From NCBI RefSeq assembly GCF_002930615.1, contig NZ_PSNX01000002.1, positions 62,001 to 126,000 of the forward strand: a stretch of 64,000 bases of DNA, read 5' to 3'. Position 1 is the stretch's first letter; every line of letters begins with the position of its first letter. Shown here piece after piece: positions 29,400 through 38,767 of the stretch. Made by a program: the position numbers and the translations under genes. Below the pieces are notes generated by a model that worked only from the letters and a program-made list of their open reading frames with translations, was not told the origin of the DNA and did no database searches. Source of the DNA: Caldimonas caldifontis. GTDB taxonomy: Bacteria > Pseudomonadota > Gammaproteobacteria > Burkholderiales > Burkholderiaceae_C.

Positions 29400-30674
29400 A
29401 TGACTTCGATCGAACAGATTGCCTCCTGCGTCAACGGCTACGACCCGAACGCCCTGCCTGTCGAGAAGGCCCAGGAGTTCATCCGGCGCTTCGTCCCCCG
29501 AATCACGGCCGTCGAGAAGCTGGCACTGCGCGCAGCGCTCGGCCGGGTGCTGGCCGCCGACATCATCTCCCCCATCGATGTGCCGTCGCACGACAACTCC
29601 GCCATGGATGGCTATGCCCTGCGCGGCAGCGAACTGTCCCCCGACCGCCCGACCCGGTTGCACATCGCCGGCACCGGACTGGCCGGGCAGCAGTTCCAGG
29701 GGCCGGTGACGGCCGGCCAATGCGTGCGCATCATGACCGGTGCCGTGATGCCGGAGGGGCTGGACACTGTCGTCCCCCAGGAGTTCTGCCAGGCCGACGC
29801 AGAGATCGTCACCATCCCGGCGGGTGCCGTGCAGCCCGGCGACAACCGACGGCTGCGCGGCGAGGACCTGGCGCGCGGACAGCCGGCCTTGACGGCCGGC
29901 AAGATCCTGCGCCCCGCCGATCTGGGCCTGTTGGCGTCTCTGGGGCAGGCCGAGGTTCCCGTGCTGCGTCGGCTGCGTGTGGCCTTCTTCTCCACGGGAG
30001 ACGAACTGCGCTCCATCGGCGAAACCCTGGACGCCGGTTGTGTCTATGACAGCAACCGCTACACCTTGCACGGCATGCTGCAACGCCTGGGCGTCGATCT
30101 GTTGGACCTCGGCGTGGTCCGCGACAACCCGCAGGATCTCGAAGCGGCCTTCCGACAAGCAGCCGAAAGCGCCGACGCGATCATCACCTCGGGCGGGGTG
30201 AGCGTGGGTGAGGCCGACTTCACCAAGCAGATGATGGCTCGGCTGGGTGAGGTGGCCTTCTGGCGAATTGCCATGCGTCCCGGTCGTCCGATGGCTTTCG
30301 GACGCATCGAAAGCAATGGCCGTCAAGCCGTGCTGTTTGGTCTGCCCGGCAATCCGGTGGCCGTGATGATCACGTTCTACGCCTTCGTTCGAGAGGCCTT
30401 GCTGACGATGGCGGGGGCCACACCGCAGCCTCTGCCCATGCTGCGGGCGCATGCCGAGCAGGCCTTGCGCAAGAAGCCCGGTCGCACCGAATACCAGCGC
30501 GGCATCGTGCGGCAGATCGATGGCCGATGGCAGGTCGGCATCACCGGCTCGCAGGGCTCAGGCATCCTGAGCTCGATGTCGCAGGCCAACGGCCTCGTGG
30601 TGCTGCACCACAACCAGGGCGATGTTGCCGAAGGGGAACTGGTGGACGTCCTCCCCTTCGAGGGCCTGATCTAG
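29400..30674 (+). CDS. moeA: Molybdopterin molybdenumtransferase MoeA
   Basis: Inserts molybdate into adenylated molybdopterin. The 424-residue protein shows the N-terminal SHDNSAMDGYALRG, the central VFFSTGDELRS-like region (AFFSTGDELRS) and the MoCF-binding ITSGGVSVGEADF, as well as GLPGNPVAVM. The ATG at 29400 starts MTSIEQIAS as in relatives. A GTG at 29382 overlapping the acetyltransferase stop is an alternative. The gene ends in CTAG, where its TAG and the TAG of the convergent RND permease gene overlap, so no terminator separates them. Confidence 0.94.
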   Translation: MTSIEQIASCVNGYDPNALPVEKAQEFIRRFVPRITAVEKLALRAALGRVLAADIISPIDVPSHDNSAMDGYALRGSELSPDRPTRLHIAGTGLAGQQFQGPVTAGQCVRIMTGAVMPEGLDTVVPQEFCQADAEIVTIPAGAVQPGDNRRLRGEDLARGQPALTAGKILRPADLGLLASLGQAEVPVLRRLRVAFFSTGDELRSIGETLDAGCVYDSNRYTLHGMLQRLGVDLLDLGVVRDNPQDLEAAFRQAAESADAIITSGGVSVGEADFTKQMMARLGEVAFWRIAMRPGRPMAFGRIESNGRQAVLFGLPGNPVAVMITFYAFVREALLTMAGATPQPLPMLRAHAEQALRKKPGRTEYQRGIVRQIDGRWQVGITGSQGSGILSSMSQANGLVVLHHNQGDVAEGELVDVLPFEGLI

Positions 30675-33600
30675 GCGCCAACGGCCTCCTCCACCGACCG
30701 CGTGATCGGCCCCGGCGTGCTCTTGCGCGCGAACAGGGTGTACATGGTGGGCACCACGAAGATCGTCAGCAGTGTGCCCAGGGTCATGCCTCCCACGATC
30801 ACCCAGCCGATCTGCTGCCGGCTCTCGGCACCTGCGCCGGTGGCGATGGCCAGCGGCACCGCACCCAGCACCATCGCCCCGGTGGTCATCAGGATGGGAC
30901 GAAGGCGCAGGGCTGCCGCACGCAGCACCGCCTCCATCACACCCTTGCCTTCCTGGCGCTGCTGATTCGCGAACTCCACGATCAGGATGCCGTGCTTGGT
31001 GATGAGCCCCACCAGCGTGATCAACCCGATCTGTGAATAGACGTTGAGCGTTCCCCCCGTGAGCTTCAGGGCTGCCAGTGCGCCCACCATCGACAAGGGC
31101 ACCGACAGCAGGATCACGAAGGGATCCACAAAGCTCTCGAACTGCGCTGCCAGCACGAGGAAGATGAACAACAGGGCCAGCACGAACACCAGACCCAGAG
31201 CCCCACTGGAGGCGCGGAACTCACGCGACACGCCGTTGAGTTCGGTGGCGTAGCCCGCCGGCAGCAATCGCTCCGCCGTCGCATCCATGAACTGCAGGGC
31301 ATCGCCGAGAGCAAAGCCCGGGGCCAGGTTGGCAGTGATGCTCACCGAGCGACGCTGGTTGAAGTGATTCAGTTCGCGTGGCGATACCGCCTCACGGACG
31401 GTCACGAGGGACGACAGCGGAATCATGCGGTTGTCGCGCCCGCGGACGAACAGCCGCTCGATGTCGTTCGGGCGGGCACGACCGGCCGCATCCGTCTGCA
31501 CGATCACGTCGTACTGCTCGGCGTCGCGTTTGAAGCGGGTCACGTTGCGTCCACCGAGCATGGTTTCGACGGTGCGGGCCACCTGATCGACCGAAACGCC
31601 GGCATCGGCGGCACGCTCGCGGTCCACCTCGATGTAGATCTCCGGCTTGTTCAGTCGCAGGTCTGTGTCGGGTTGGATAAAGCCCCCATGGCGGGTCATC
31701 TCCTCCACGAACTGCTGCGCCACCCGGTTGAGGTTTTCGTAGCTGTCTGAGGTCAGGATGACATAGTTGACCGAGCGCTCACGGAAGCCCTGACCCAGTG
31801 AAGGAGGCGTGATGGGAAAGGCGCTCACACCCGGCAGGCTCGCCAGCCGCGGCTGGAGTTCACGCGCAAGCTGCTGGGTGCTCCGCTGACGCTCATCCCA
31901 GTCGATCGTTCGCATGAAGGAGATGCCTTGGGACACGGTCGGGTTGCCCGCCACCACGAAGACGCGATCGAACTCCGGGATCGTCTGCCCGATGCGCTCG
32001 ATCTCAAGCATGTACTTCTCGGTGTAGGCCAGGGTGGATCCATCCGGTGCGTTGACGTTGATCAGCACCACCCCCCGGTCTTCGATCGGTGCCAGCTCGC
32101 TGCGCATGCTGGTGAAAAGCCACCAGCTCGCCGCGCCGCTGGCCACCATCGTGAGCACGATGATCCATCGATGGTGCAGCGTCCATGCCAGCATCCGCTC
32201 ATATCCGTTCGTCAGCGCCACGAGCGCACGCTCCATCCCGCGGTCGAAACGGCTGGGATTTGGGTTGTGGCGCAGCAGCTTGGAGCACATCATCGGCGAC
32301 AGCGTGAGTGCCACGAAGCCGGAGATGATCACCGCGCCCGCCAGGGTCAGTGCAAACTCGACGAAGAGCCGGCCCGTGCGCCCCGGGGTGAAGGCCAGCG
32401 GCGCGTACACGGCCGCCAGTGTGAGTGTCATCGCCACCACGGCGAAGCCCACCTCCTTGGCACCCCGGATGGCTGCCGCAAAGGGCTCCATGCCCTCCTC
32501 GATGTGGCGGTAGATGTTCTCGAGCACCACGATGGCATCGTCCACCACCAGACCAATGGCCAGCACCAGCGCCAGCAAGGTCAGCGTGTTGATCGTGAAC
32601 CCCACCGCTGCCATCAGCGCAAAGGCACCGATCAGGCACACCGGGATGGTGATGAGGGGAATGATCGAGGCCCGCATCGTGCGCAGGAACACGAACACCA
32701 CCAGGGCCACCAGCACCACCGCCTCGGCAATGGTTGTGTAGACCGCCTTGACCGAACGGTCGATGAAGACCGAGTTGTCGTTCGCCACCTGCACCGTCAC
32801 GCCGTCGGGCAGTTCCTGCTGCAATCGCGGCAGGAAATCACGCACCCCGGCAGCCACCTCCAGCGGGTTGGCGGTGGCCTGACGGATCACCCCGAGCGAG
32901 ACCGAACGCTGTCCGTTCAGCCGCACGCTGGAACGCTCGCTGGCGGCCGCCAGTTCGATGCGTGCCACGTCGCGCAGCCGCACGGTGTAGCCCGACACCT
33001 GGCGCAGCGCGACCTGTCCGAACTGCTCCGGCGTGCTGAGGTCCGTCTGCGCCGTCACGCTGAACTCGCGCTGCTGCCCCTCGATGCGCCCGGCCGGGAC
33101 CTCGAGGTTCTGACGGCGCAAGGCGTCTTCCACATCCTGCACCGTGACCGAGTAGGCCGCCAGCTTGTCCGGATCGAGCCAGACCCGCATGGCATATTCG
33201 CGCTCGCCGCGCACCAGCACGTCGGCCACACCCGTCACCGTCTGCAGCCGGGGCTTGACGATGCGAGAGATGATGTCGGTCACTTCCAGTGGCGACAAGG
33301 TGTTGGTCGTGAACGCGAGCCAGATGGTCGGCGAGGCATCCGCCTCCACCTTGGAGATCACCGGTTCATCGACCGAATCGGGCAGACGACCCCGCACACG
33401 GGCCACCCGGTCACGCACCTCGGCGGCAGCGTCGTCCGGATTCTTCTCCAGCTTGAAGCGCACCGAGATCTGGCTCTGCTCCTGGCGGGATATCGAGGTG
33501 ATGATGTCCACCCCCTCGATCCCGGCGATCGAGTCTTCCAGGGGTTTGGTCACCTGTGACTCGATCACCTCCGAGGAGGCGCCCGCGAGCCGGGTGGCCA

Positions 33601-33739
33601 CTGTGACCACCGGCTCATCGATGCGAGGGTATTCACGCACCTGCAGCCGCTCGAAGGACACCAGCCCCACCAGGAGGATCAGCAGCGAGAGCACCGTCGC
33701 GAAGACGGGGCGACGCACCGACACTTCAGAAATCTTCAT
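30671..33739 (-). CDS. RND-family efflux pump inner-membrane permease
   Basis: A 1022-residue proton-driven transporter of the hydrophobe/amphiphile efflux (AcrB-like) group. It would form the inner-membrane part of a tripartite pump exporting drugs or other amphiphiles. It has the typical start MKISEVSVRRPVFATVLSL, two large periplasmic loops and 12 membrane segments. The proton-relay double aspartate is in LVVDDAIVVLENI. The heavy-metal subgroup signature is absent. It overlaps the upstream adaptor gene by 4 bases. No outer-membrane channel gene is adjacent, so the pump probably uses one encoded elsewhere. Substrate cannot be told. Confidence 0.92.
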   Translation of the reverse strand: MKISEVSVRRPVFATVLSLLILLVGLVSFERLQVREYPRIDEPVVTVATRLAGASSEVIESQVTKPLEDSIAGIEGVDIITSISRQEQSQISVRFKLEKNPDDAAAEVRDRVARVRGRLPDSVDEPVISKVEADASPTIWLAFTTNTLSPLEVTDIISRIVKPRLQTVTGVADVLVRGEREYAMRVWLDPDKLAAYSVTVQDVEDALRRQNLEVPAGRIEGQQREFSVTAQTDLSTPEQFGQVALRQVSGYTVRLRDVARIELAAASERSSVRLNGQRSVSLGVIRQATANPLEVAAGVRDFLPRLQQELPDGVTVQVANDNSVFIDRSVKAVYTTIAEAVVLVALVVFVFLRTMRASIIPLITIPVCLIGAFALMAAVGFTINTLTLLALVLAIGLVVDDAIVVLENIYRHIEEGMEPFAAAIRGAKEVGFAVVAMTLTLAAVYAPLAFTPGRTGRLFVEFALTLAGAVIISGFVALTLSPMMCSKLLRHNPNPSRFDRGMERALVALTNGYERMLAWTLHHRWIIVLTMVASGAASWWLFTSMRSELAPIEDRGVVLINVNAPDGSTLAYTEKYMLEIERIGQTIPEFDRVFVVAGNPTVSQGISFMRTIDWDERQRSTQQLARELQPRLASLPGVSAFPITPPSLGQGFRERSVNYVILTSDSYENLNRVAQQFVEEMTRHGGFIQPDTDLRLNKPEIYIEVDRERAADAGVSVDQVARTVETMLGGRNVTRFKRDAEQYDVIVQTDAAGRARPNDIERLFVRGRDNRMIPLSSLVTVREAVSPRELNHFNQRRSVSITANLAPGFALGDALQFMDATAERLLPAGYATELNGVSREFRASSGALGLVFVLALLFIFLVLAAQFESFVDPFVILLSVPLSMVGALAALKLTGGTLNVYSQIGLITLVGLITKHGILIVEFANQQRQEGKGVMEAVLRAAALRLRPILMTTGAMVLGAVPLAIATGAGAESRQQIGWVIVGGMTLGTLLTIFVVPTMYTLFARKSTPGPITRSVEEAVGA

Positions 33740-34899
33740 GACGCCTTGCCCCCACCGACTTCGACCACCCGCAGCGACGTTCCATCACGCTGGATGCGTT
33801 GCTGGCCGGCCGTGACCACCACCGCTCCGGCCGGCACCCCGCGGACAATCTCGACCAGTCCCTGGCGACGCTGACCCAGCACCACTTCCACGCGGCGCGA
33901 CACCTTGGCGCCCGCCGGTGCCGCGTCTGCGCCATCGACCACGGTGATCACGTACTGGCGTCCCCCCTGCGGCACGATCGCCTCTTCCGGCACCACCACG
34001 GCCTCGGCGCGCGAGGCCAACGTGGCTTCCACCCGTGCAAACATGCCGGGCCGCAGCAGGCCTTGCGGGTTGTCGATGGCCGCGCGCACAAGGACAGAGC
34101 GACCATTCGCATCAACCTGCGGCTCCAGCGCCTCGACCCGGGCCTCGAAGCGCCGGCCTGGCAGCGCATCGAGGCTGACCTGGGCAGCCTGGCCGGTGCG
34201 AAGCTGCGGCAGGTACCGCTCAGGCAAGCGGAAATCGACATAGATGGTGCGCAGATCCTCGAGGCTCACCAGATCAGTCCCCTCGCGAACGAAGTCGCCC
34301 ACGTTGACCAACCGGATGCCCGCCGTTCCGTCAAACGGCGCCACGATGCGCATGCGCGCCAGCTGGGCCTGTGCCAGGGCCAGCTGGGCCTGCGCCACCT
34401 GAAGGTTGGCAGCGCCCTGGTCCACCGCCGCCTGGCTCACGAAGTTCTCGGCCAGCAATTCACGGTTGCGGGCATCGTTGGCCTGTGCAATGCTGAGCTG
34501 CGCCTGGGCCTGCTGGACCTGGGCGCGCAGCAGGCTGTCATCGAGCTGGACCAGCACCTGCCCTCGCCGCACAGGCTGGCCGTCCCGGAAGCCCAGCGAG
34601 GCCACACGCCCCGAAACCTCCGGCCGCACCATCACCCCCTGCCGCGACCGCAACGTGCCCACCGCCTGAGCCTCATCGGCCATCACCATCGTCCGGGCCT
34701 GGCTGACTTCCACGGCCACGGGCCCGCCCGCGCCCCCCCCAGCCCCACCGGCGGCGGGCACACGCGGGGCCGACGCCCCGCCGGAGGATCCCACCGAACC
34801 ACTGGATGCCGCCCCGGGGCCTTGGTGCTGGTACCAGTACGCACCGGCACTGGCCAGTGCGATTCCAACCACGGCCACGACTGCATGGAGTTTCTTCAT
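33736..34899 (-). CDS. RND efflux periplasmic adaptor subunit (HlyD/MFP type)
   Basis: Membrane fusion protein linking the RND permease to an outer-membrane channel. The 387-residue product has an N-terminal signal/anchor segment (AVVAVVGIALASAGAYW) and a Gly/Ser/Ala-rich linker. It then has the split lipoyl/hairpin region (GRVASLGFRDGQPVRRGQVL and FDGTAGIRLVNVGDFVREG) and a beta-barrel and membrane-proximal domain ending in GQQRIQRDG. It is translationally coupled to the permease. The 132 bases upstream, to rnhA, hold no repressor gene, unlike many such pumps. Confidence 0.92.
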   Translation of the reverse strand: MKKLHAVVAVVGIALASAGAYWYQHQGPGAASSGSVGSSGGASAPRVPAAGGAGGGAGGPVAVEVSQARTMVMADEAQAVGTLRSRQGVMVRPEVSGRVASLGFRDGQPVRRGQVLVQLDDSLLRAQVQQAQAQLSIAQANDARNRELLAENFVSQAAVDQGAANLQVAQAQLALAQAQLARMRIVAPFDGTAGIRLVNVGDFVREGTDLVSLEDLRTIYVDFRLPERYLPQLRTGQAAQVSLDALPGRRFEARVEALEPQVDANGRSVLVRAAIDNPQGLLRPGMFARVEATLASRAEAVVVPEEAIVPQGGRQYVITVVDGADAAPAGAKVSRRVEVVLGQRRQGLVEIVRGVPAGAVVVTAGQQRIQRDGTSLRVVEVGGGKAS

Positions 34900-35031
34900 G
34901 GGGCAACAGCTAGTTTTGGGGATCGCTCACGAATGTAAGGGCAAGCGGCCCCCACTGTTCACACTTCTTCACAAGCCCCTCAGGGGGAGCCGAACGCATG
35001 TCGCACAACTCGCCCTGAAACCGGGCGCAGT

Positions 35032-35484
35032 TCACCCGACGCTTGCGGCGCCCCGGTTGGCCAGGGCATCGGCACGCTCATTGCCCGGATCGCCGGCATG
35101 CCCCTTGACCCAGCGCCAGCGCACGTGGTGCAGCGAGGCCAGTGCCTCCAGCCGCTGCCACAGCTCGACGTTCTTCACCGGCTTCTTGTCGGCGGTCTTC
35201 CAGCCGCGAGCTTTCCAGCCCGGCAGCCATTCCGTGATGCCCTTGCGCACATACTCGCTGTCGGTGTAGATCGTCACGTCGCAGGTGCGCTTCAGGCTGG
35301 CGAGTGCTTCGATCACGGCCGTGAGTTCCATGCGGTTGTTGGTGGTGGAACGCTCGCCGCCGAACAGCTCCTTCTCGTGGCTGCCCGCCACCAGCCACGC
35401 GCCCCAGCCGCCGGGGCCGGGGTTGCCCTTGCAGGCACCGTCGGTGTAGATGACCACCTGAGGTCGGGGAATTGTCGTGCTCAT
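35032..35484 (-). CDS. rnhA: Ribonuclease HI
   Basis: Cuts the RNA strand of RNA:DNA hybrids during replication and R-loop removal. The 150-residue protein has the four catalytic carboxylates: Asp15 ([12 protein letters not shown]), Glu53 ([11 protein letters not shown]), Asp75 (IYTDSEYV) and Asp139 (GNERADALA). The basic protrusion segment ([20 protein letters not shown]) is present as in E. coli. It lies 22 bases after the methyltransferase gene on the same strand. dnaQ, often next to rnhA, is not here. Confidence 0.96.
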   Translation of the reverse strand: MSTTIPRPQVVIYTDGACKGNPGPGGWGAWLVAGSHEKELFGGERSTTNNRMELTAVIEALASLKRTCDVTIYTDSEYVRKGITEWLPGWKARGWKTADKKPVKNVELWQRLEALASLHHVRWRWVKGHAGDPGNERADALANRGAASVG

Positions 35485-35506
35485 GAATCTCCGTGAAGTG
35501 ACCGGC

Positions 35507-36349
35507 TCAGGACGCCTGCCCTGGCGGCTCGCTGGAATGCGGGTCGCGGCGCGCCACGACCGCCGGCGCTGCCTTGGCGCGCTGGCGCTGTTTCCATGAC
35601 GGCCCGATCAGGCGCATGCCACGCACCCGCTTGACCGCCACCAGGAAGTACACGGCCCCCAGCACCGGCCACCAGCGATCGCCGGCAGGCTCCATCCAGC
35701 GATAGCGGTCCAGCCAGGCCTGGCTGCTCAGCAAGGGCCGGTAGCAGCCGAAGCGCCCGCCCTCGATCTCGAAACTCAGCAGGCGAAGCCAATCCCGCAA
35801 TCGCCAGTAGCCGATGAACTCCCCGGTCTCCGGCAAGGGGGGCCGCCCCAGACCGATGCGCATGCCCATGCGCGCACACCGCTGCTGCAGGCCCCACAGG
35901 CTGGCCGGATTGAAGCCCAGGATGATGATCCGGCCTTCCGGCACGAGCACCCGCTCGACCTCGCGCAAGGTCTGGTGGGGATCGCCCGCCAGCTCCAGGC
36001 TGTGCGGCAGCACCACGAGATCCAGGCTCTGGGTCTCGAAGGGCAAGGCGTGGAAGTCAGCAACCACCGCACGAGGCGTGGCCCCGTGACCCGCTTCATC
36101 CCCCGCTGCGCCTTGCGCCGCAGCCTCCTCGACGCAGGCACCGAAAGGACGGTCGAGCAGCACCCAGCGGTGCGGCATGCGGTTGTGCCGCAGCGTGTCC
36201 AGGCAAGGCCAGCCGAGTTGCACCGCGTGGAACCCGAACAGGTCCCCCACGATCCGATCGACCTGTGCCTTCTCCCACGCCAACAAATACCGGCCTGCCG
36301 GGGTGAGCAGCCACTCATCCAAACCTATAATTTGCCTGTCTTGCCTCAT
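35507..36349 (-). CDS. SAM-dependent methyltransferase of unknown substrate
   Basis: A 280-residue protein with a class I methyltransferase fold. The motifs are divergent, with [20 protein letters not shown] and a following [19 protein letters not shown] (post-I and motif III-like regions). The N-terminal [17 protein letters not shown] segment is typical of a conserved family found beside gloB and rnhA in Betaproteobacteria. The substrate is not known. The ATG at 36349 shares bases with the divergent gloB ATG (CATG). A longer start at 36382 would lie inside gloB. Confidence 0.82.
   Translation of the reverse strand: MRQDRQIIGLDEWLLTPAGRYLLAWEKAQVDRIVGDLFGFHAVQLGWPCLDTLRHNRMPHRWVLLDRPFGACVEEAAAQGAAGDEAGHGATPRAVVADFHALPFETQSLDLVVLPHSLELAGDPHQTLREVERVLVPEGRIIILGFNPASLWGLQQRCARMGMRIGLGRPPLPETGEFIGYWRLRDWLRLLSFEIEGGRFGCYRPLLSSQAWLDRYRWMEPAGDRWWPVLGAVYFLVAVKRVRGMRLIGPSWKQRQRAKAAPAVVARRDPHSSEPPGQAS
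36326..36331 (+). promoter_or_regulatory. Perfect TATAAT upstream of gloB
   Basis: TATAAT lies 17 bases before the gloB ATG, and inside the first codons of the divergent methyltransferase gene. The expected -35 position (GTGAGC, 36303-36308) is a poor match. If used, transcription would start about ten bases before the start codon. Confidence 0.45.
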
Positions 36350-37118
36350 GAAACTGCTTGCCTTACCCGCCTTCACCGACAACTACATCTGGATGCTCCA
36401 CGATGGCCGCGAAGCCCTGGTGGTCGATCCGGGCGAAGCGGCGCCGGTGATCGAGGCCTTGCAGACCCACGGTCTCAGGCTGAGCGGCATTCTAGTGACC
36501 CATCACCACGGCGACCATGTGGGCGGCGTGGATGCCCTGCGCAGCGTGCTCCACGGACCTGTTCACGGCCCGGCGCGAGAGGCCATCCCCGCCCCCTTCA
36601 CGCCTGTGGGCGACGGCCAGACGGTGGCCTGGAACGGGCTGCAGTTCGAGGTGATGGACGTGCCCGGGCACACCGCCGGGCACGTGGCCTACTGGTGCCC
36701 CGACGTGGATGGCGCACCGCTGCTGTTCTGCGGTGACACGCTGTTCTCGGCAGGATGCGGGCGTCTGTTCGAGGGCACCCCTGCGCAGATGAGTGCCTCG
36801 CTGGCGCGCCTGGCCTCGCTGCCGGGGGCCACACGGGTGTGCTGCACCCACGAATACACGCTCTCCAACCTGCGGTTCGCGCTGGCCGTGGAGCCCGGCA
36901 ATGCCGCACTGGCCGAACATGCCCGCCACTGCGAAACCTTGCGACAGCGCGGACGCCCCACCCTGCCCAGCACCATTGGGCTGGAGCGTGCCATCAACCC
37001 TTTCCTACGCTGCCGCGAGCCGGCCGTGGCCGCTGCCGCCCGTGAACGGGACCCGTCGGCGCACGACGCCGTTGCCGTCTTTGCCGCCTTGCGCGAATGG
37101 AAGAACGAATTCCGATGA
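36348..37118 (+). CDS. gloB: Hydroxyacylglutathione hydrolase (glyoxalase II)
   Basis: Hydrolyses S-lactoylglutathione to lactate and glutathione, the second step of methylglyoxal detoxification. The 256-residue metallo-beta-lactamase-fold protein starts [17 protein letters not shown]. It has the metal-binding [10 protein letters not shown] (His52, 54, 57 and Asp56), [30 protein letters not shown] and [13 protein letters not shown]. The length is normal. The stop overlaps the mltD start (ATGA). Confidence 0.95.
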   Translation: MKLLALPAFTDNYIWMLHDGREALVVDPGEAAPVIEALQTHGLRLSGILVTHHHGDHVGGVDALRSVLHGPVHGPAREAIPAPFTPVGDGQTVAWNGLQFEVMDVPGHTAGHVAYWCPDVDGAPLLFCGDTLFSAGCGRLFEGTPAQMSASLARLASLPGATRVCCTHEYTLSNLRFALAVEPGNAALAEHARHCETLRQRGRPTLPSTIGLERAINPFLRCREPAVAAAARERDPSAHDAVAVFAALREWKNEFR

Positions 37119-38767
37119 TGTTCCTCACCGATGTTGCCAAGTCTGCAAGGCGAGTCCTGGGTTGCTTGGCGGTGGTCTCCGCCTTGAGCGGCTGCGCCGG
37201 ACTCCCCGCACCGTCTGTCACGCCGGCCTCTGACGAGGCTGTTGCCACTCCGGCTGCGGCCTCCCAGGCGGAGGTGACAGCGATCACCCCGCGCCCCGTG
37301 CAGCCCGAGGCCTCGGCCCCCGCGGCCATGACCACACAAGCTCCTGCCGATGCCGCAACCGGGGCGGCAACGATCGTGGCGCCGCCGGACAGCGCCTCTG
37401 CAGCGGCCGAGACCGGCGATGTGCCCGACGAGGTGGCCTCGCAGGATCTCTGGGAACGCATCCGGGAAGGCTTTGCCATGCCCGACCTCGACAACGGCCT
37501 GGTGCGCAACCGCGAGCAGTACTACGCCGCCCGCCCTGACTACGTGCAGCGCATGACCGAGCGCGCGAGCCGCTACCTCTTCCATATCGTGGAGGAGGTG
37601 CAGCAGCGCGGTCTGCCCACCGAACTGGCCTTGCTGCCATTCATCGAGAGCGCCTTCAATCCCCAGGCCCTGTCCAGCGCACGTGCCTCGGGCATGTGGC
37701 AGTTCATCCCCTCCACGGGGCGGCATTACGACCTCAAGCAGAACCTGTTCCGCGACGAACGCCGGGATGTGCTGGCCTCCACCCGCGCCGCACTGGACTA
37801 CCTCACGCGGCTGCACGGCATGTTCGGAGACTGGCACCTGGCCCTGGCCGCCTACAACTGGGGCGAGGGCAGCGTGCAGCGGGCCATCGCCCGCAACCGC
37901 CAGGCCGGACGGCCCACCGACTATGAAAGCCTGCGCATGCCCACGGAGACGCGCTACTACGTCCCCAAGCTCCAGGCGATCAAGAACATCGTGGCCCGCC
38001 CGGAAGCCTTCGGCCTGGCCCTGAACCGCATTGAGAACCACCCGTACTTCCTGACGGTCGAGATCCAGCGCGACATGGATGTGGACGTGGCCGTCGAGCT
38101 CGCCGGGCTGACCCGTGCCGAGTTCATGGCGCTGAATCCTCAGCTCAACAAGCCCGTCATCCTGGCCGCCGGCGTGCCGCAGCTGCTGCTGCCCTACGAC
38201 AACGCCAAACTCTTCATGCGCAACCTGCGCCAGCACCGGGGCCCGCTGGCCAGCTGGACCGCCTGGGTGGTGCCCAAGACCCAGCCGCCCGCTGAACTGG
38301 CGCGTCAGGTGGGAATGAGCGAGGCAGAACTGCGTGCGGTGAACAAGATCCCCCCCAACATGGTGGTGAAGGCCGGCTCGACACTGCTCATTCCACGCAA
38401 CGAGCGCAAACACGCCCAGGATGTTTCAGGGCACATCGCCGACAACGCCACCTTGGCACTGGCACCCAACCGCCCGGTGGGACGGCGGCTGGTGATTCGC
38501 GCTGCGCAGGGCGACACCGTGGCGCGGCTTGCCAAGCGCTACCGCGTCCCGGCGGCAGAGCTGGCCGCCTGGAACGGAGTCAGCCCATCGGGCCGTTTCG
38601 CTCGGGGCCAGCAAGTGGTGGTCTACACGCGCGCGACCCCTCGCCCGGTGGCCAAGCAGACAGCCCAGGCCCAGAAATCCGGCAGCACGCGCCAGACCAC
38701 ACGCCAGACAGCCAAGGCCCCTGTCAAACAGGGCAGCAAGACGCCGGTGAAGGTTGCCCGTCAGTGA
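37115..38767 (+). CDS. mltD: Membrane-bound lytic transglycosylase D with LysM repeats
   Basis: Outer-membrane lipoprotein cutting the glycan strands of peptidoglycan. The 550-residue protein has a lipoprotein signal ending ALSGC (Cys27), an Ala/Pro-rich linker and a family 1 transglycosylase domain. The catalytic glutamate is in [12 protein letters not shown], with the partner motif [15 protein letters not shown]. Two LysM-like regions follow: about 390-430 ([17 protein letters not shown]) and 455-505 ([16 protein letters not shown]), then a basic tail. The ATG at 37115 overlaps the gloB stop; an earlier in-frame ATG at 37097 is possible. The stop abuts that of the convergent gene. Confidence 0.92.
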   Translation: MMFLTDVAKSARRVLGCLAVVSALSGCAGLPAPSVTPASDEAVATPAAASQAEVTAITPRPVQPEASAPAAMTTQAPADAATGAATIVAPPDSASAAAETGDVPDEVASQDLWERIREGFAMPDLDNGLVRNREQYYAARPDYVQRMTERASRYLFHIVEEVQQRGLPTELALLPFIESAFNPQALSSARASGMWQFIPSTGRHYDLKQNLFRDERRDVLASTRAALDYLTRLHGMFGDWHLALAAYNWGEGSVQRAIARNRQAGRPTDYESLRMPTETRYYVPKLQAIKNIVARPEAFGLALNRIENHPYFLTVEIQRDMDVDVAVELAGLTRAEFMALNPQLNKPVILAAGVPQLLLPYDNAKLFMRNLRQHRGPLASWTAWVVPKTQPPAELARQVGMSEAELRAVNKIPPNMVVKAGSTLLIPRNERKHAQDVSGHIADNATLALAPNRPVGRRLVIRAAQGDTVARLAKRYRVPAAELAAWNGVSPSGRFARGQQVVVYTRATPRPVAKQTAQAQKSGSTRQTTRQTAKAPVKQGSKTPVKVARQ

